This document shows, in pieces, positions 41,932 to 50,771 of a stretch of DNA of 64,000 bases. The stretch is taken from contig NZ_SWFP01000010.1 in the NCBI RefSeq assembly GCF_005869225.1, positions 186,001-250,000 on the forward strand, given 5' to 3'. This DNA is from Dyadobacter bucti (lineage in GTDB: Bacteria > Bacteroidota > Bacteroidia > Cytophagales > Spirosomataceae). A model generated the notes under the pieces. It did no database searches, was not told the DNA's origin, and saw only the letters and a list, made by a program, of their open reading frames with translations. The translations under genes were made by a program, and so were the position numbers. Numbering within the stretch: position 1 is the first letter of the stretch; each line of letters begins with the position of its first letter.

Positions 41932-43158
41932 ATGAATTACAACCATCGGCTCGATAGAGTAAAAGAACACGTTCATCATTTTTTTGGGACAAGAGCATTG
42001 TCACAGCTGAGTTATCATAACCTTACTCACACAGAGTCAGTTGTGTCTCACGCCGTCAAAATTGCGAATCATTACCGGTTGGAAGCCAAAGATACTTTTA
42101 TTGTGGTAACCGCTGCCTGGTTTCATGACACCGGCTATTGCAACGGAGAGGCCAAAGGACATGAAGAGCGGGGGGCCGAAATGGCTGCGGAATTTTTGAG
42201 ATCCGATGGTATAGACGAACAGGTGATCGAAGAAGTGAAAGGTTGTATCCGTGCCACGATCTGGCCCCAGAAACCTGAAAACTTTTTGCAGCAGATCGTC
42301 TGCGATGCGGACCTTTTTCACTTGGGAACGCCCGAATTTTCCGACTGGAACAAGCTGGTGCGGAAGGAGGCAGAACAAAGGATCGGGAAGAAGATTGAAA
42401 AGTCGGAATGGAGAAAAAGCACGATCAAGCTCCTGGAAACGCACACCTACCAGACTGATTACTGCAGGGAAATGCTGGATAAGCAAAAGCGGAAGAATCT
42501 CGAAAAACTGATTGAAAAAGACCGGGAAGCAACCCTTGAAGATGAAGGACCGGCCGAGATTCAGCTGGTGGCCGATAATGCTGAAGAGAGTCCGGAAATC
42601 ACGGAGATTAAAAAACCAAAAAATGACCGGCCGGACAAAGGCATAGAAACGATGTTCCGGATCAGCTCCAACAATCACCAGCGGCTTAGCGATATGGCGG
42701 ATAACAAGGCACATATCATGATCACGACCACCTCCATTATCATTTCGGTGTTACTGAGCGTACTCGTCAGAAAACTGGAAGACAATACTTATCTGATCAT
42801 CCCGACAATGTTGCTGCTGACGATCTGTATGATCACGATGGTGTTTTCAATCTTATCGACCCGGCCCACCATCCCCCATGGTACTTTTACGCAGGAGGAT
42901 ATAGATACCAAAAACGTGAACCTGCTTTTTTTCGGTAACTTCTACCGGATGTCGTATACAGATTATGCCAACGGCATGCAACGTATGATGAATGACCGTG
43001 ATTTTCTTTACGGAAGCCTTACCAAAGACGTGTATTCGCAGGGGGTAGTGCTGGGAAGAAAATACCGGCTGCTCCGGGTGGCCTACAACGTATTTATGTT
43101 TGGGGTAGTCGTTTCGGTGCTTGCTTTTGTGATCGCCTCCATACTTTTTGAACATTGA
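41932..43158 (+). CDS. HD phosphohydrolase fused to a Pycsar-effector-like membrane domain
   Basis: The 408-residue protein has an N-terminal HD domain with intact metal ligands: H33 in NLTHTE, H65-D66 in AAWFHDTGY, and D127 in CDADLFH. A charged coiled linker (about 180-230) follows. The PycTM-type domain (about 235-408) starts GIETMFRISSNNHQRLSDMA and has helices near 261-280, 288-308 and 383-405. PycTM domains are effectors in Pycsar antiphage systems that respond to cyclic pyrimidine nucleotides and damage membranes. The HD fusion is found in Bacteroidota chromosomes and may have a housekeeping role. It lies 44 bases after the GAF gene and 12 before ppk1. Confidence 0.85.
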   Translation: MNYNHRLDRVKEHVHHFFGTRALSQLSYHNLTHTESVVSHAVKIANHYRLEAKDTFIVVTAAWFHDTGYCNGEAKGHEERGAEMAAEFLRSDGIDEQVIEEVKGCIRATIWPQKPENFLQQIVCDADLFHLGTPEFSDWNKLVRKEAEQRIGKKIEKSEWRKSTIKLLETHTYQTDYCREMLDKQKRKNLEKLIEKDREATLEDEGPAEIQLVADNAEESPEITEIKKPKNDRPDKGIETMFRISSNNHQRLSDMADNKAHIMITTTSIIISVLLSVLVRKLEDNTYLIIPTMLLLTICMITMVFSILSTRPTIPHGTFTQEDIDTKNVNLLFFGNFYRMSYTDYANGMQRMMNDRDFLYGSLTKDVYSQGVVLGRKYRLLRVAYNVFMFGVVVSVLAFVIASILFEH

Positions 43159-43169
43159 AATGACTGCTC

Positions 43170-45194
43170 ATGGGAAGCTACCGGTATTTTAACCGCGATC
43201 TAAGCTGGCTCTCTTTCAATGAAAGAGTATTAATGGAAGCTGCCAGCGAGTCGGTGCCGCTGATGGAACGGATCCGGTTTCTATCGATATATTCATCCAA
43301 TCTTGACGAGTTTTACCGGGTGAGGATACCGGTCATGCAAAAGAACAGTGTTCATGATCTTGCCGGCAGTGCCTATAGGGAGGCCACTGAGATCATCAAC
43401 CGTCAGCAGGACCAGTTTGGCAAAATACTGACCCAATCTGTAATAACTGCGCTGAGCAGCCTGGGATTTCATTTTTGTTATAAAGAGCTTGCTCCCGAAA
43501 GCATATCCGCATTTCTGACCAGCCATTTTTTTGCTCAGGTCGCCGGTTTTTTGCAGCCGGTTTTTCTGAAAGGCGATACATTGTTTTTTCCTGAAAATAA
43601 CCTGCTGTACCTGGTTGTGATTACGATGAATTCTGCTGGTCAGGAGCAGGTTGCGCTGGTAAATATCCCAACCGCTAACCTGGACCGTTTTCTGAGCGTG
43701 CAGGAGGGAGACGAAAATTACATTGTTTTCCTGGAAGACATTATCAGGAACAACCTCAGAAGCCTTTTTCCCAAGGCAATCTCCATTGAATCATATAACA
43801 TCAAAATTACCCGTGATGCCGAACTGGACCTGCTTGCCGGGGAAGGGGATGATATGGCTGAGAAATTTGAAAAACAGTTGAGCAAACGCGATTACGGTTT
43901 TGCCACCAGGCTTTTGTATGAACCCGGTTTGCCGCTCAGGCATTTGCAGAACATCATCCAGACCTTCGACCTTAAAAACGCGTCCGTCGTGGAAGGCGGC
44001 AGATACCATAACCTCAAAGACCTCTCATCATTTCCGCTCAATAACCCGGCACAATCGTACCCGAGCTGGCCGGCAGTGCAGAGCGTATTGCGGGCGACCC
44101 TGTTTGAATCCATTTCACGCAAGGACATGATGGTACACGCGCCTTACCAGACCTACGATACCATTCTGAGGTTTTTTAACGAAGCAGCGATCAATCCGGA
44201 CGTGAGGGAGATTTACACGACCATGTACAGGGTCGCACATGATTCCAAAATCGCGCATGCCCTGATCAGTGCGGCTAAGAACGGGAAAAAAGTGACTGTG
44301 CTGGTGGAACTCAAAGCACGGTTTGACGAGGCCAACAACATTCGCTGGGCTAAAAAAATGAAGTCCGCCGGGGTGAAAATTGTCCATAGCGTCAATGCGC
44401 TCAAAGTGCATGCGAAAATTGCGCTGGTGAAACGAAAACACCATGAATTGCCATACCTGGGCCTTTTTGCAACCGGGAACCTCAATGAAGGCACAGCGAA
44501 ATTCTATACGGACCATATTTTACTGACTGCTTTTCAGCCGATGCTCGAAGAAGCGGAGAAGCTTTTTGGTTTTTTAAGCAAAAAGAAAAAAGCGGAGAAA
44601 ACGGATCATATATCTTTCAGGCACTTGCTCGTAGCACAGTTTAACCTGCAGGCCAGGTTCCTGGAACTTCTTGACAGGGAAATTGAAAATGCCGGAAAAG
44701 GGCTGCCCTGCGGTATTACCATCAAACTGAACAACCTGGAAGAGGAAGTGATGATCAACAAGCTGTATGAGGCAAGCAATGCAGGCGTTACGGTCAATCT
44801 GATCGTGCGGAGTATATGCAGGCTGGTTCCGGGAATTGCAGGACAAAGCGAAAATATTACTGTCAGGCGTATAGTGGACAGGTTCCTGGAACACGGGCGT
44901 GTCTTCATTTTTAACAACAACGATAATCCAGAGGTTTATATGGGGTCGGCAGACTGGATGAACCGTAATATTTACCGCCGGATCGAGGTATGTGTTCCTA
45001 TTTACGATGAAAAATTAAAGCACGAGCTCACCAGGATTATTGCGCTGCAATGGCGGGACACCCGGCAGGCTGTATTAATCGACACTGAGCTGAACAATGT
45101 GCGGATTTCTTCGCTTCCCGACGGAATCCGTTCACAGGAAGCGATTTATCGTTTGCTGAATGAAAAGACCGAAGATTTAAACCCGGCATTATAG
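43170..45194 (+). CDS. ppk1: Polyphosphate kinase 1
   Basis: Ppk1 polymerises the gamma-phosphate of ATP into polyphosphate. The 674-residue protein has the N-terminal domain start YRYFNRDLSWLSFNERVLME with FLSIYSSNLDEFYRVR, and two phospholipase-D-like catalytic domains. The autophosphorylated His is in ALKVHAKIALVKRK. Further marks are MYRVAHDSKIAHALISAAKN, LFATGNLNEGTAKFYTDH and EVYMGSADWMNRNIYRR. It is the third gene of a five-gene operon and shares it with a phosphoesterase/barrel fusion, which suggests a phosphate-related theme. Confidence 0.97.
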   Translation: MGSYRYFNRDLSWLSFNERVLMEAASESVPLMERIRFLSIYSSNLDEFYRVRIPVMQKNSVHDLAGSAYREATEIINRQQDQFGKILTQSVITALSSLGFHFCYKELAPESISAFLTSHFFAQVAGFLQPVFLKGDTLFFPENNLLYLVVITMNSAGQEQVALVNIPTANLDRFLSVQEGDENYIVFLEDIIRNNLRSLFPKAISIESYNIKITRDAELDLLAGEGDDMAEKFEKQLSKRDYGFATRLLYEPGLPLRHLQNIIQTFDLKNASVVEGGRYHNLKDLSSFPLNNPAQSYPSWPAVQSVLRATLFESISRKDMMVHAPYQTYDTILRFFNEAAINPDVREIYTTMYRVAHDSKIAHALISAAKNGKKVTVLVELKARFDEANNIRWAKKMKSAGVKIVHSVNALKVHAKIALVKRKHHELPYLGLFATGNLNEGTAKFYTDHILLTAFQPMLEEAEKLFGFLSKKKKAEKTDHISFRHLLVAQFNLQARFLELLDREIENAGKGLPCGITIKLNNLEEEVMINKLYEASNAGVTVNLIVRSICRLVPGIAGQSENITVRRIVDRFLEHGRVFIFNNNDNPEVYMGSADWMNRNIYRRIEVCVPIYDEKLKHELTRIIALQWRDTRQAVLIDTELNNVRISSLPDGIRSQEAIYRLLNEKTEDLNPAL

Positions 45195-45203
45195 ACACAA
45201 TTT

Positions 45204-46070
45204 ATGACAAAGAAATTTACCCCCCTGACATTTTTGATCCTATTTACCCTGGCCTCGCTTTCCGGCTGTAATTCCCTGCAGAAGGAGCATGTAGACTACA
45301 AAGACTACGACCTTGAAAAGCCGGAAGAATTCAATATGCCCGAAAGCTTGTTCGAGATTTCAGGGATTGCCTTCAAAAAAGGGAACAGCGACACGGTGTA
45401 TGCAGTTCAGGATGAGGATGGCAAGCTGTTCCGGTTGGGCTATGGGGTGAACAAGCAGCTGCACGCGAAGTTTGGAAAAAAGGGGGACTACGAAGATGTT
45501 TCTATCCTGAACGATCAGGCTGTCATCTTGAAAAGCAACGGGATATTGTATACGTTGCCCCTTTCCGAAGCAATATATGAAGAACCTGAAAATGTAAGGG
45601 AAATCAAAAACCTGGTACCTAAGGGAGAGTATGAAGGCATGTACGGGGACGAAGCATCCGGTACTCTCTATATTCTTTGTAAAAACTGTAAACAGGACGA
45701 TTCCAGGGTGAGCGTTACCGGCTATATCGTGAAACCCGGTGGAGATTCGACTCAGACAGTTGGGGAATTCTCTATTGATGTAAAGCAGATCAAGGCCATT
45801 TCAGACCGGGTCGAAAGAGGTTTCCGTCCGTCGGCATTGGCACGCAACCCGCTTACCAGCGACTGGTACATTGTTTCGGCGGTGAATAAGCTGCTGGTCG
45901 TCACAGATGTCAATTGGAAAGTAAAACAAGCCTATCACCTCAGCGGGAATACTTTTGTTCAGCCCGAGGGGATCGCTTTTGACAAAGCCGGAAATATGTA
46001 CATTTCCAACGAAGGGGACGATCTGTCGAATGGTAATATCCTGAAATTCAAGAAGAAAAAAAGCAGCTAG
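45204..46070 (+). CDS. SdiA-regulated-like lipoprotein
   Basis: The 288-residue protein has a lipoprotein signal ending in LASLSGCNSL. A propeller-like domain similar to the SdiA-regulated/phytase-like family follows: FEISGIAFKKGNSDTVYAVQ, EYEGMYGDEASGTLYILCKN, and FVQPEGIAFDKAGNMYISNE at the end. The repeating GIAF and Y-I/V-x-D/N pattern suits a beta-propeller. It is exported and lipid-anchored. It begins 10 bases after ppk1 and ends four bases before the next gene. Ligand and enzymatic activity are unknown. Confidence 0.82.
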   Translation: MTKKFTPLTFLILFTLASLSGCNSLQKEHVDYKDYDLEKPEEFNMPESLFEISGIAFKKGNSDTVYAVQDEDGKLFRLGYGVNKQLHAKFGKKGDYEDVSILNDQAVILKSNGILYTLPLSEAIYEEPENVREIKNLVPKGEYEGMYGDEASGTLYILCKNCKQDDSRVSVTGYIVKPGGDSTQTVGEFSIDVKQIKAISDRVERGFRPSALARNPLTSDWYIVSAVNKLLVVTDVNWKVKQAYHLSGNTFVQPEGIAFDKAGNMYISNEGDDLSNGNILKFKKKKSS

Positions 46071-46073
46071 GCT

Positions 46074-49000
46074 GTGCATGATATGAATCGAAAATTACAA
46101 ATTCTGTTTCTTCTGATCCTGTCGGCCGGTGTATGGTCTTGCGCCAGCTACAAATTACAATTAACCAGTGAGTCCAAAGAATGGGCGGCGTCTTCACCTG
46201 CGCCTGGGTTGGTACTGAAACATACCATGTACCTGGTTGGGGACGCTGGTAACGATTCCCCTGCAAACCGTGCCCCGGTGCTGGAATACCTCAAAACGAA
46301 GCTTGCCGGCGAGGATAAAAACAGCTCGGTATTGTTTCTCGGGGACAACATTTATGAAAACGGAATGCCGCCGGCCGAAGATTCGATCCGCCGGAAAACA
46401 GCTGAATTTCGTATGAACTCCCAGCTGGAAACCCTGAATGATTTCAAAGGCAGGCCTATTTTCGTGCCCGGCAATCATGACTGGCGCGGCTGGGGCGTAA
46501 AGGGCCTGAAGCGGCAGCAAAAGTACGTGGACAGTTACCTGAACGAACGCAGGGGGAAGAAGGACAAGGAGGAGTGGGAGAATTACTTTTTCCCGCTCGA
46601 CGGATGTTCCGGACCGGAAGCCGTGGAACTGAACGATAACGTGGTCGTAATTGTGGTCGACTCGCAATGGTGGCTCGCCGACTGGGACCGTGATACGAAG
46701 GTAAATGACGGATGTGAGATCAAAAACCGGGAATATTTCAGGTTCATATTTGAGAATATGGTGCGTAAGTATCGCAGTAAAAATGTGGTTATTGCCATGC
46801 ACCACCCGCCCTATACCTATGGCCCACATGGGGGTAGATTTACGATGAGACAGCATATTTTTCCGCTCACGGACCTCAACCCCAAATTATACATACCGTT
46901 GCCCGTGCTCGGAAGTATAGGCGCGCTGTTCCGGAGCACAATCGGATCGCGGCAGGATGTGGCCAACAAACACTACAAGGACCTGCGGACAGCGGTGCTG
47001 GCAGGTGCAAGAAAAAACGGTAAATTCATTTTTGCCAGCGGCCACGAGCATGCTTTGCAATACATTGAAAACGGCGGGCAGGAATTTATCGTCAGCGGGA
47101 GTGGCTCCAAAAGGAGCCCGGTAGGACTGGGAAAGGGGTCATTGTTTGCATCTTCCGGCCTGGGCTACTCTACACTGAGCTTTTACGAAGGAGGCGAAAC
47201 CTGGGCGAGTTTCTGGCAGGTAGGAGAGGACGGAAAGGATGCCACCCTCGTATTCCGCATAAAGGTCAAAGACAGGCTTGTGACCGAAACCCCTGATTCC
47301 ACCACCGCATTTTCGGAGTATAATCTGCACGCCGACTCGGTCAGTCAGTTTGTGACCAGCAATGAAATAAAGCCCGTAGGAGGTTTTCATAAATTCATGT
47401 TCGGAGAACACAACCGTAAACTCTATCTTGAAAAATACAAGTTCCCGGTATTGGACCTTTCCGTTTATAAGGGCGGCCTGGTACCGGTAAAGCAGGGCGG
47501 TGGAAATCAGACCAATTCCCTGCGGCTCCGCGATGCCGATGGAAAGGAATATGCGCTTCGGGGCCTTACCAAAGATGTCAGCCGTTTTCTTCCGTTCCCT
47601 TTTAACCAGATGATCGCTGCGAAATATCTGGTGGAGGACAACTTTTTGTCTACCAATCCTTTTGCGCCGCTGTTGATGCCAGCTATGGCCGATGCCGTGC
47701 AGGTGTATCACACCAATCCGCGGCTGTATTATGTGCCTGCCCAGCCCGCTCTGGCAGCTTTTAACACACCTTTTGGCGGCACCATGAACCTGCTTGAAGA
47801 ACGACCGGACGGGAAAAGATGGAAGCAGGCTGCCTTTTTCGGTAATCCCGACAAGATCGTTAGTACACCTGATCTGGTGGAAAGTCTGCTTGAAAACAGC
47901 AAAAACAAAGTGGATGAGGAATGGGCATTGCGGACGCGCCTTTTTGATTTTGTCATTGGCGACTGGGACCGGCATGACGACCAGTGGGTTTGGGCCTCCA
48001 TCAAACAAAAAGATGGAACAACACTCTACAGACCGATCCCGCGCGACCGCGATCAGGCGTTCTCTATGTACGACGGATTGCTTACGGGCGTAGCAAGGCT
48101 TACCCTGCCGTTCCTGCGGCAGTTGCAAAGCTTCGAGCCGGAAATCCAGAGCCCGAAATGGACTACTTGGAGCGCAAGGCTGTTTGACAGGACTTTCCTG
48201 AACCGACTGGAGTGGCGGCAGTGGGAGGCGCAGGTGAAGTTTATCCAGCAAAATCTCACCGATGATGTGATTAAAAGTGCGTTCGAAAACTGGCCGGAAA
48301 AAGCCAGGGAGATATCCGCCCCTGCATTGATCCAAAACATCAAACACCGCCGGGACAATCTGCTGAACATCGCCAGGACGCATTATGATTTTGTGAGCAA
48401 GTCGGTGAATGTGATCGGGACGGAGGAAAAAGAACGTTTTTTGATAGAACGGCTGGATAACAAACGTACAAGTGTTACCGTGTACGAAATCAATAAAAAA
48501 GGCGACATCAAACATCAGAACTACAAAAGGATCTTTGAAACAGGCGTTACACAGTCGATCAATATTTACGGCAATGGTGATGATGATGAGTTTATTGTGA
48601 GCGGAGATGTGGATAAAGGAATCAGGCTGCGGCTGATCGGCGGGTTAGGCAAGGATGTATTTACGGACAGTGCCAGGGTGAGGGCGCCAGGCGGAAAAAC
48701 TTTTGTATACGACGATCTGAAAAATAACAAGATTATTGCCGGACCAGATACCCGTGATAAAAGGACGAGCCGTTACCGGTACAATGTGTATGATCGCAGA
48801 AGTGCCGACAGTAATTATGATATATCCATTCCGGCACCTGTACTGGGTATTAATCCTGATGACGGCTTTCTTTTGGGGGCCAGTGTAGGCATTACGAAAT
48901 ATGGTTTCAAAAAAGAACCTTATGCGGCTACTCATAATTTTGGAGGAAGTTTTGCCTTTAAAACACAGGGCTTTAAGGTAAACTACACGGGCGATTTTAT

Positions 49001-49871
49001 TCATGCGTTCAAAACTTTTGATTTTTATCTCGATACCTATTACCGAGGGCCTACTTATGCATTTAATTATGCCGGTTTGGGGAATAATTCTACCCGGCCG
49101 GTTGATGATGCTGATTATTACCGCGTCCGTCAGTCAGCAGTACATATTTACCCGGCGATCAAAAAACACTTTGCCGGAAACAACGGGTTCATTGCCCTCG
49201 GCCCGTCATTTGATCTGACAGATATTCAGCCCACGAGAGGCAGATTTATTACCAGCGCTGAGAACGATCTGGACGCTGATATTTTCCAGACCAAGTATTT
49301 CGGGGGAGCAAGGTTTTTGTTCGATTTCAACAGCGTAGACAATATTTTTGCCCCACATTCAGGCATCCGTTTCCGGACCTCCCTGAACTGGACCAGTAAC
49401 CTGAAAGAGGACCAGCAGTTTACCGGACTGCGTGCCCAGATTTCCTTTTACCAGAGCCTTGACCAGAAAGAAGATTTTGTACTGGCCACACAAATTGGCA
49501 CGGGAGTCAATTTTGGTAAAGGGTATGAATTCTTCCAGATGCCCACACTGGGAGGAAAGCAAGGGCTTCGCGGTTATCGCACCGAGCGCTTTTATGGAAA
49601 GAGCAGTGTATGGCACGATACGGATCTGCGGGTAAGGATTGGAAGTAATTATAATCCGGCACTACCGCTGACGTATGGCGTATTCGGTAGCTTTGATCAT
49701 GGCCGTGTGTGGTTGGAGGATGAATCCTCCGGAAACTGGCATTACAGCTATGGTGGTGGAATATGGCTGGCGCCTGTGGACATTCTCACGCTGTCGGTAG
49801 GCGCATTTGTCCCCAAAGAAAAAAATGAAGAAAAGCCGCGTATCGCTTTTCAGATCGGCTTCTGGTTTTGA
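46074..49871 (+). CDS. Metallophosphoesterase / kinase-like / Omp85-barrel fusion
   Basis: The 1265-residue protein begins with an export signal and a Cys (WSCASYK) that may be lipidated. An ATG at 46083 is an alternative start. A calcineurin-like phosphoesterase follows (about 50-400), with YLVGDAGN, FLGDNIYE, VPGNHDWRG, AMHHPPY and ASGHEHALQY supplying the metal ligands. A middle region (about 435-780) contains VIGDWDRHDDQW (628-638) and IPRDRDQAF (655-663), which resemble the catalytic and metal loops of FAM20/HipA/CotH-like kinases. The C-terminal part (about 920-1265) is a BamA/TamA-type barrel ending in FQIGFWF. The last 22 bases overlap the convergent gene. Confidence 0.85.
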   Translation: MHDMNRKLQILFLLILSAGVWSCASYKLQLTSESKEWAASSPAPGLVLKHTMYLVGDAGNDSPANRAPVLEYLKTKLAGEDKNSSVLFLGDNIYENGMPPAEDSIRRKTAEFRMNSQLETLNDFKGRPIFVPGNHDWRGWGVKGLKRQQKYVDSYLNERRGKKDKEEWENYFFPLDGCSGPEAVELNDNVVVIVVDSQWWLADWDRDTKVNDGCEIKNREYFRFIFENMVRKYRSKNVVIAMHHPPYTYGPHGGRFTMRQHIFPLTDLNPKLYIPLPVLGSIGALFRSTIGSRQDVANKHYKDLRTAVLAGARKNGKFIFASGHEHALQYIENGGQEFIVSGSGSKRSPVGLGKGSLFASSGLGYSTLSFYEGGETWASFWQVGEDGKDATLVFRIKVKDRLVTETPDSTTAFSEYNLHADSVSQFVTSNEIKPVGGFHKFMFGEHNRKLYLEKYKFPVLDLSVYKGGLVPVKQGGGNQTNSLRLRDADGKEYALRGLTKDVSRFLPFPFNQMIAAKYLVEDNFLSTNPFAPLLMPAMADAVQVYHTNPRLYYVPAQPALAAFNTPFGGTMNLLEERPDGKRWKQAAFFGNPDKIVSTPDLVESLLENSKNKVDEEWALRTRLFDFVIGDWDRHDDQWVWASIKQKDGTTLYRPIPRDRDQAFSMYDGLLTGVARLTLPFLRQLQSFEPEIQSPKWTTWSARLFDRTFLNRLEWRQWEAQVKFIQQNLTDDVIKSAFENWPEKAREISAPALIQNIKHRRDNLLNIARTHYDFVSKSVNVIGTEEKERFLIERLDNKRTSVTVYEINKKGDIKHQNYKRIFETGVTQSINIYGNGDDDEFIVSGDVDKGIRLRLIGGLGKDVFTDSARVRAPGGKTFVYDDLKNNKIIAGPDTRDKRTSRYRYNVYDRRSADSNYDISIPAPVLGINPDDGFLLGASVGITKYGFKKEPYAATHNFGGSFAFKTQGFKVNYTGDFIHAFKTFDFYLDTYYRGPTYAFNYAGLGNNSTRPVDDADYYRVRQSAVHIYPAIKKHFAGNNGFIALGPSFDLTDIQPTRGRFITSAENDLDADIFQTKYFGGARFLFDFNSVDNIFAPHSGIRFRTSLNWTSNLKEDQQFTGLRAQISFYQSLDQKEDFVLATQIGTGVNFGKGYEFFQMPTLGGKQGLRGYRTERFYGKSSVWHDTDLRVRIGSNYNPALPLTYGVFGSFDHGRVWLEDESSGNWHYSYGGGIWLAPVDILTLSVGAFVPKEKNEEKPRIAFQIGFWF

Positions 49872-50230
49872 TCAGATTGGTTTCCTTCGGAAAATTCATT
49901 CACGTCCAGCGCACCATAGTCGCCCAGGATATCAGCGACGCGTGCTGCGTCTTCGGGACTTGATGTGTGCACAGTAACCAGCGAACCCTGACGTTTGGTG
50001 CCCCCGGTTCGGTCAGCGTACTCATCATCTCCTGAAAATTTGAGGTAAAGATGGTTGTCGTGTTCACCGGTATCGGTGACCTGGCCGTCGGTATATGGGC
50101 CGCGGTCCTGATTATCGACATGGAATCCGACTTCAATGGTATTGATGTCGAACCCGCTGTTAACCAGCGCTTCTTTGGCTTCAAGTGCTTCTTCGGCAGT
50201 CTCGAAAATCCCGATTATTGTTGGTGACAT
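49850..50230 (-). CDS. General-stress-type small soluble protein
   Basis: The 126-residue acidic protein begins MSPTIIGIFETAEEALEAKE and repeats a ferredoxin-like beta-alpha-beta pattern around a central acidic loop, with a second half SLVTVHTSSPEDAARVADIL. It resembles the YflT/general-stress family (heat-induced stress protein), whose members are regulated by stress but biochemically undefined. The C-terminus (NQSDQNQKPI) is encoded by bases that also encode the end of the convergent fusion gene. A perfect palindrome lies 29 bases before the start. Confidence 0.78.
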   Translation of the reverse strand: MSPTIIGIFETAEEALEAKEALVNSGFDINTIEVGFHVDNQDRGPYTDGQVTDTGEHDNHLYLKFSGDDEYADRTGGTKRQGSLVTVHTSSPEDAARVADILGDYGALDVNEFSEGNQSDQNQKPI

Positions 50231-50771
50231 AATGAAAAAGGTTTAGACACGGCAACCAAATATCGCCTGCGATATCCCTGAATGTAAAAATGCATGCCAG
50301 GTATGCTACCAGACGTATTCACGGGCCTGATTCCCTCTGGTGTTCCGGAGATTAACTTTTATGGCGATGGGCGTTTCCGCCGCGCCGCTCTTGGAAACCT
50401 TGATCTTTGCTTCGTGCACTGATTTTGAAATAAATGAATTTGGAAGCCTGAATCGGGCGCAAATCGGGAAATAGCGACCCGTATTACAAAATATTTTCGA
50501 CAAAATAGTTTTGTAAAATAAATAGTATACTACATAATTGTCTAATATATAAATAGTTGCATTGCTAGTCAGCATTTTATGCGATACACAGTCATACTAA
50601 TTCTACAATAATTCGGAAAATTTAATTCTAGATTGCATACTTTACCTGCGAAAAAGACGCACGATCGCTGGATGCCATCAAAGATGCTGTATTGTAACCG
50701 TTCCTTGATTGGTAAAAGCCACACATTTTTTGGACAAAAGATACATTTGTAGGTATTATATTTTACCCTTT
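50231..50771. other. AT-rich intergenic region with an operator-like palindrome and a -7 element
   Basis: This 541-base divergent region holds no convincing gene. ATATCGC-CT-GCGATAT (50260-50275) is a perfect inverted repeat 29 bases before the stress-protein start on the minus strand. TACATTTG (50742-50749) fits the -7 consensus 22 bases before the ATG of the PAS protein at 50772 and supports that start, although the -33 box is absent. The stretch 50480-50640 is strongly AT-rich. Confidence 0.45.

Noticed and set aside
41932..43158. Reading the HD-PycTM gene as a true Pycsar antiphage system
   Set aside because: No pyrimidine cyclase of the known type is adjacent and the genes around it are housekeeping-like. 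Kept only as a hypothesis about signalling.
47139..48515. 458-codon open frame antisense to the phosphoesterase-barrel gene
   Set aside because: It is a shadow of a well-supported gene on the other strand. It is rich in His, Arg and Phe and shows no domain.
50306..50575. Minus-strand frame of 89 codons in the AT-rich gap
   Set aside because: Residue mix is typical of translated AT-rich non-coding DNA, with no promoter or conserved motif.
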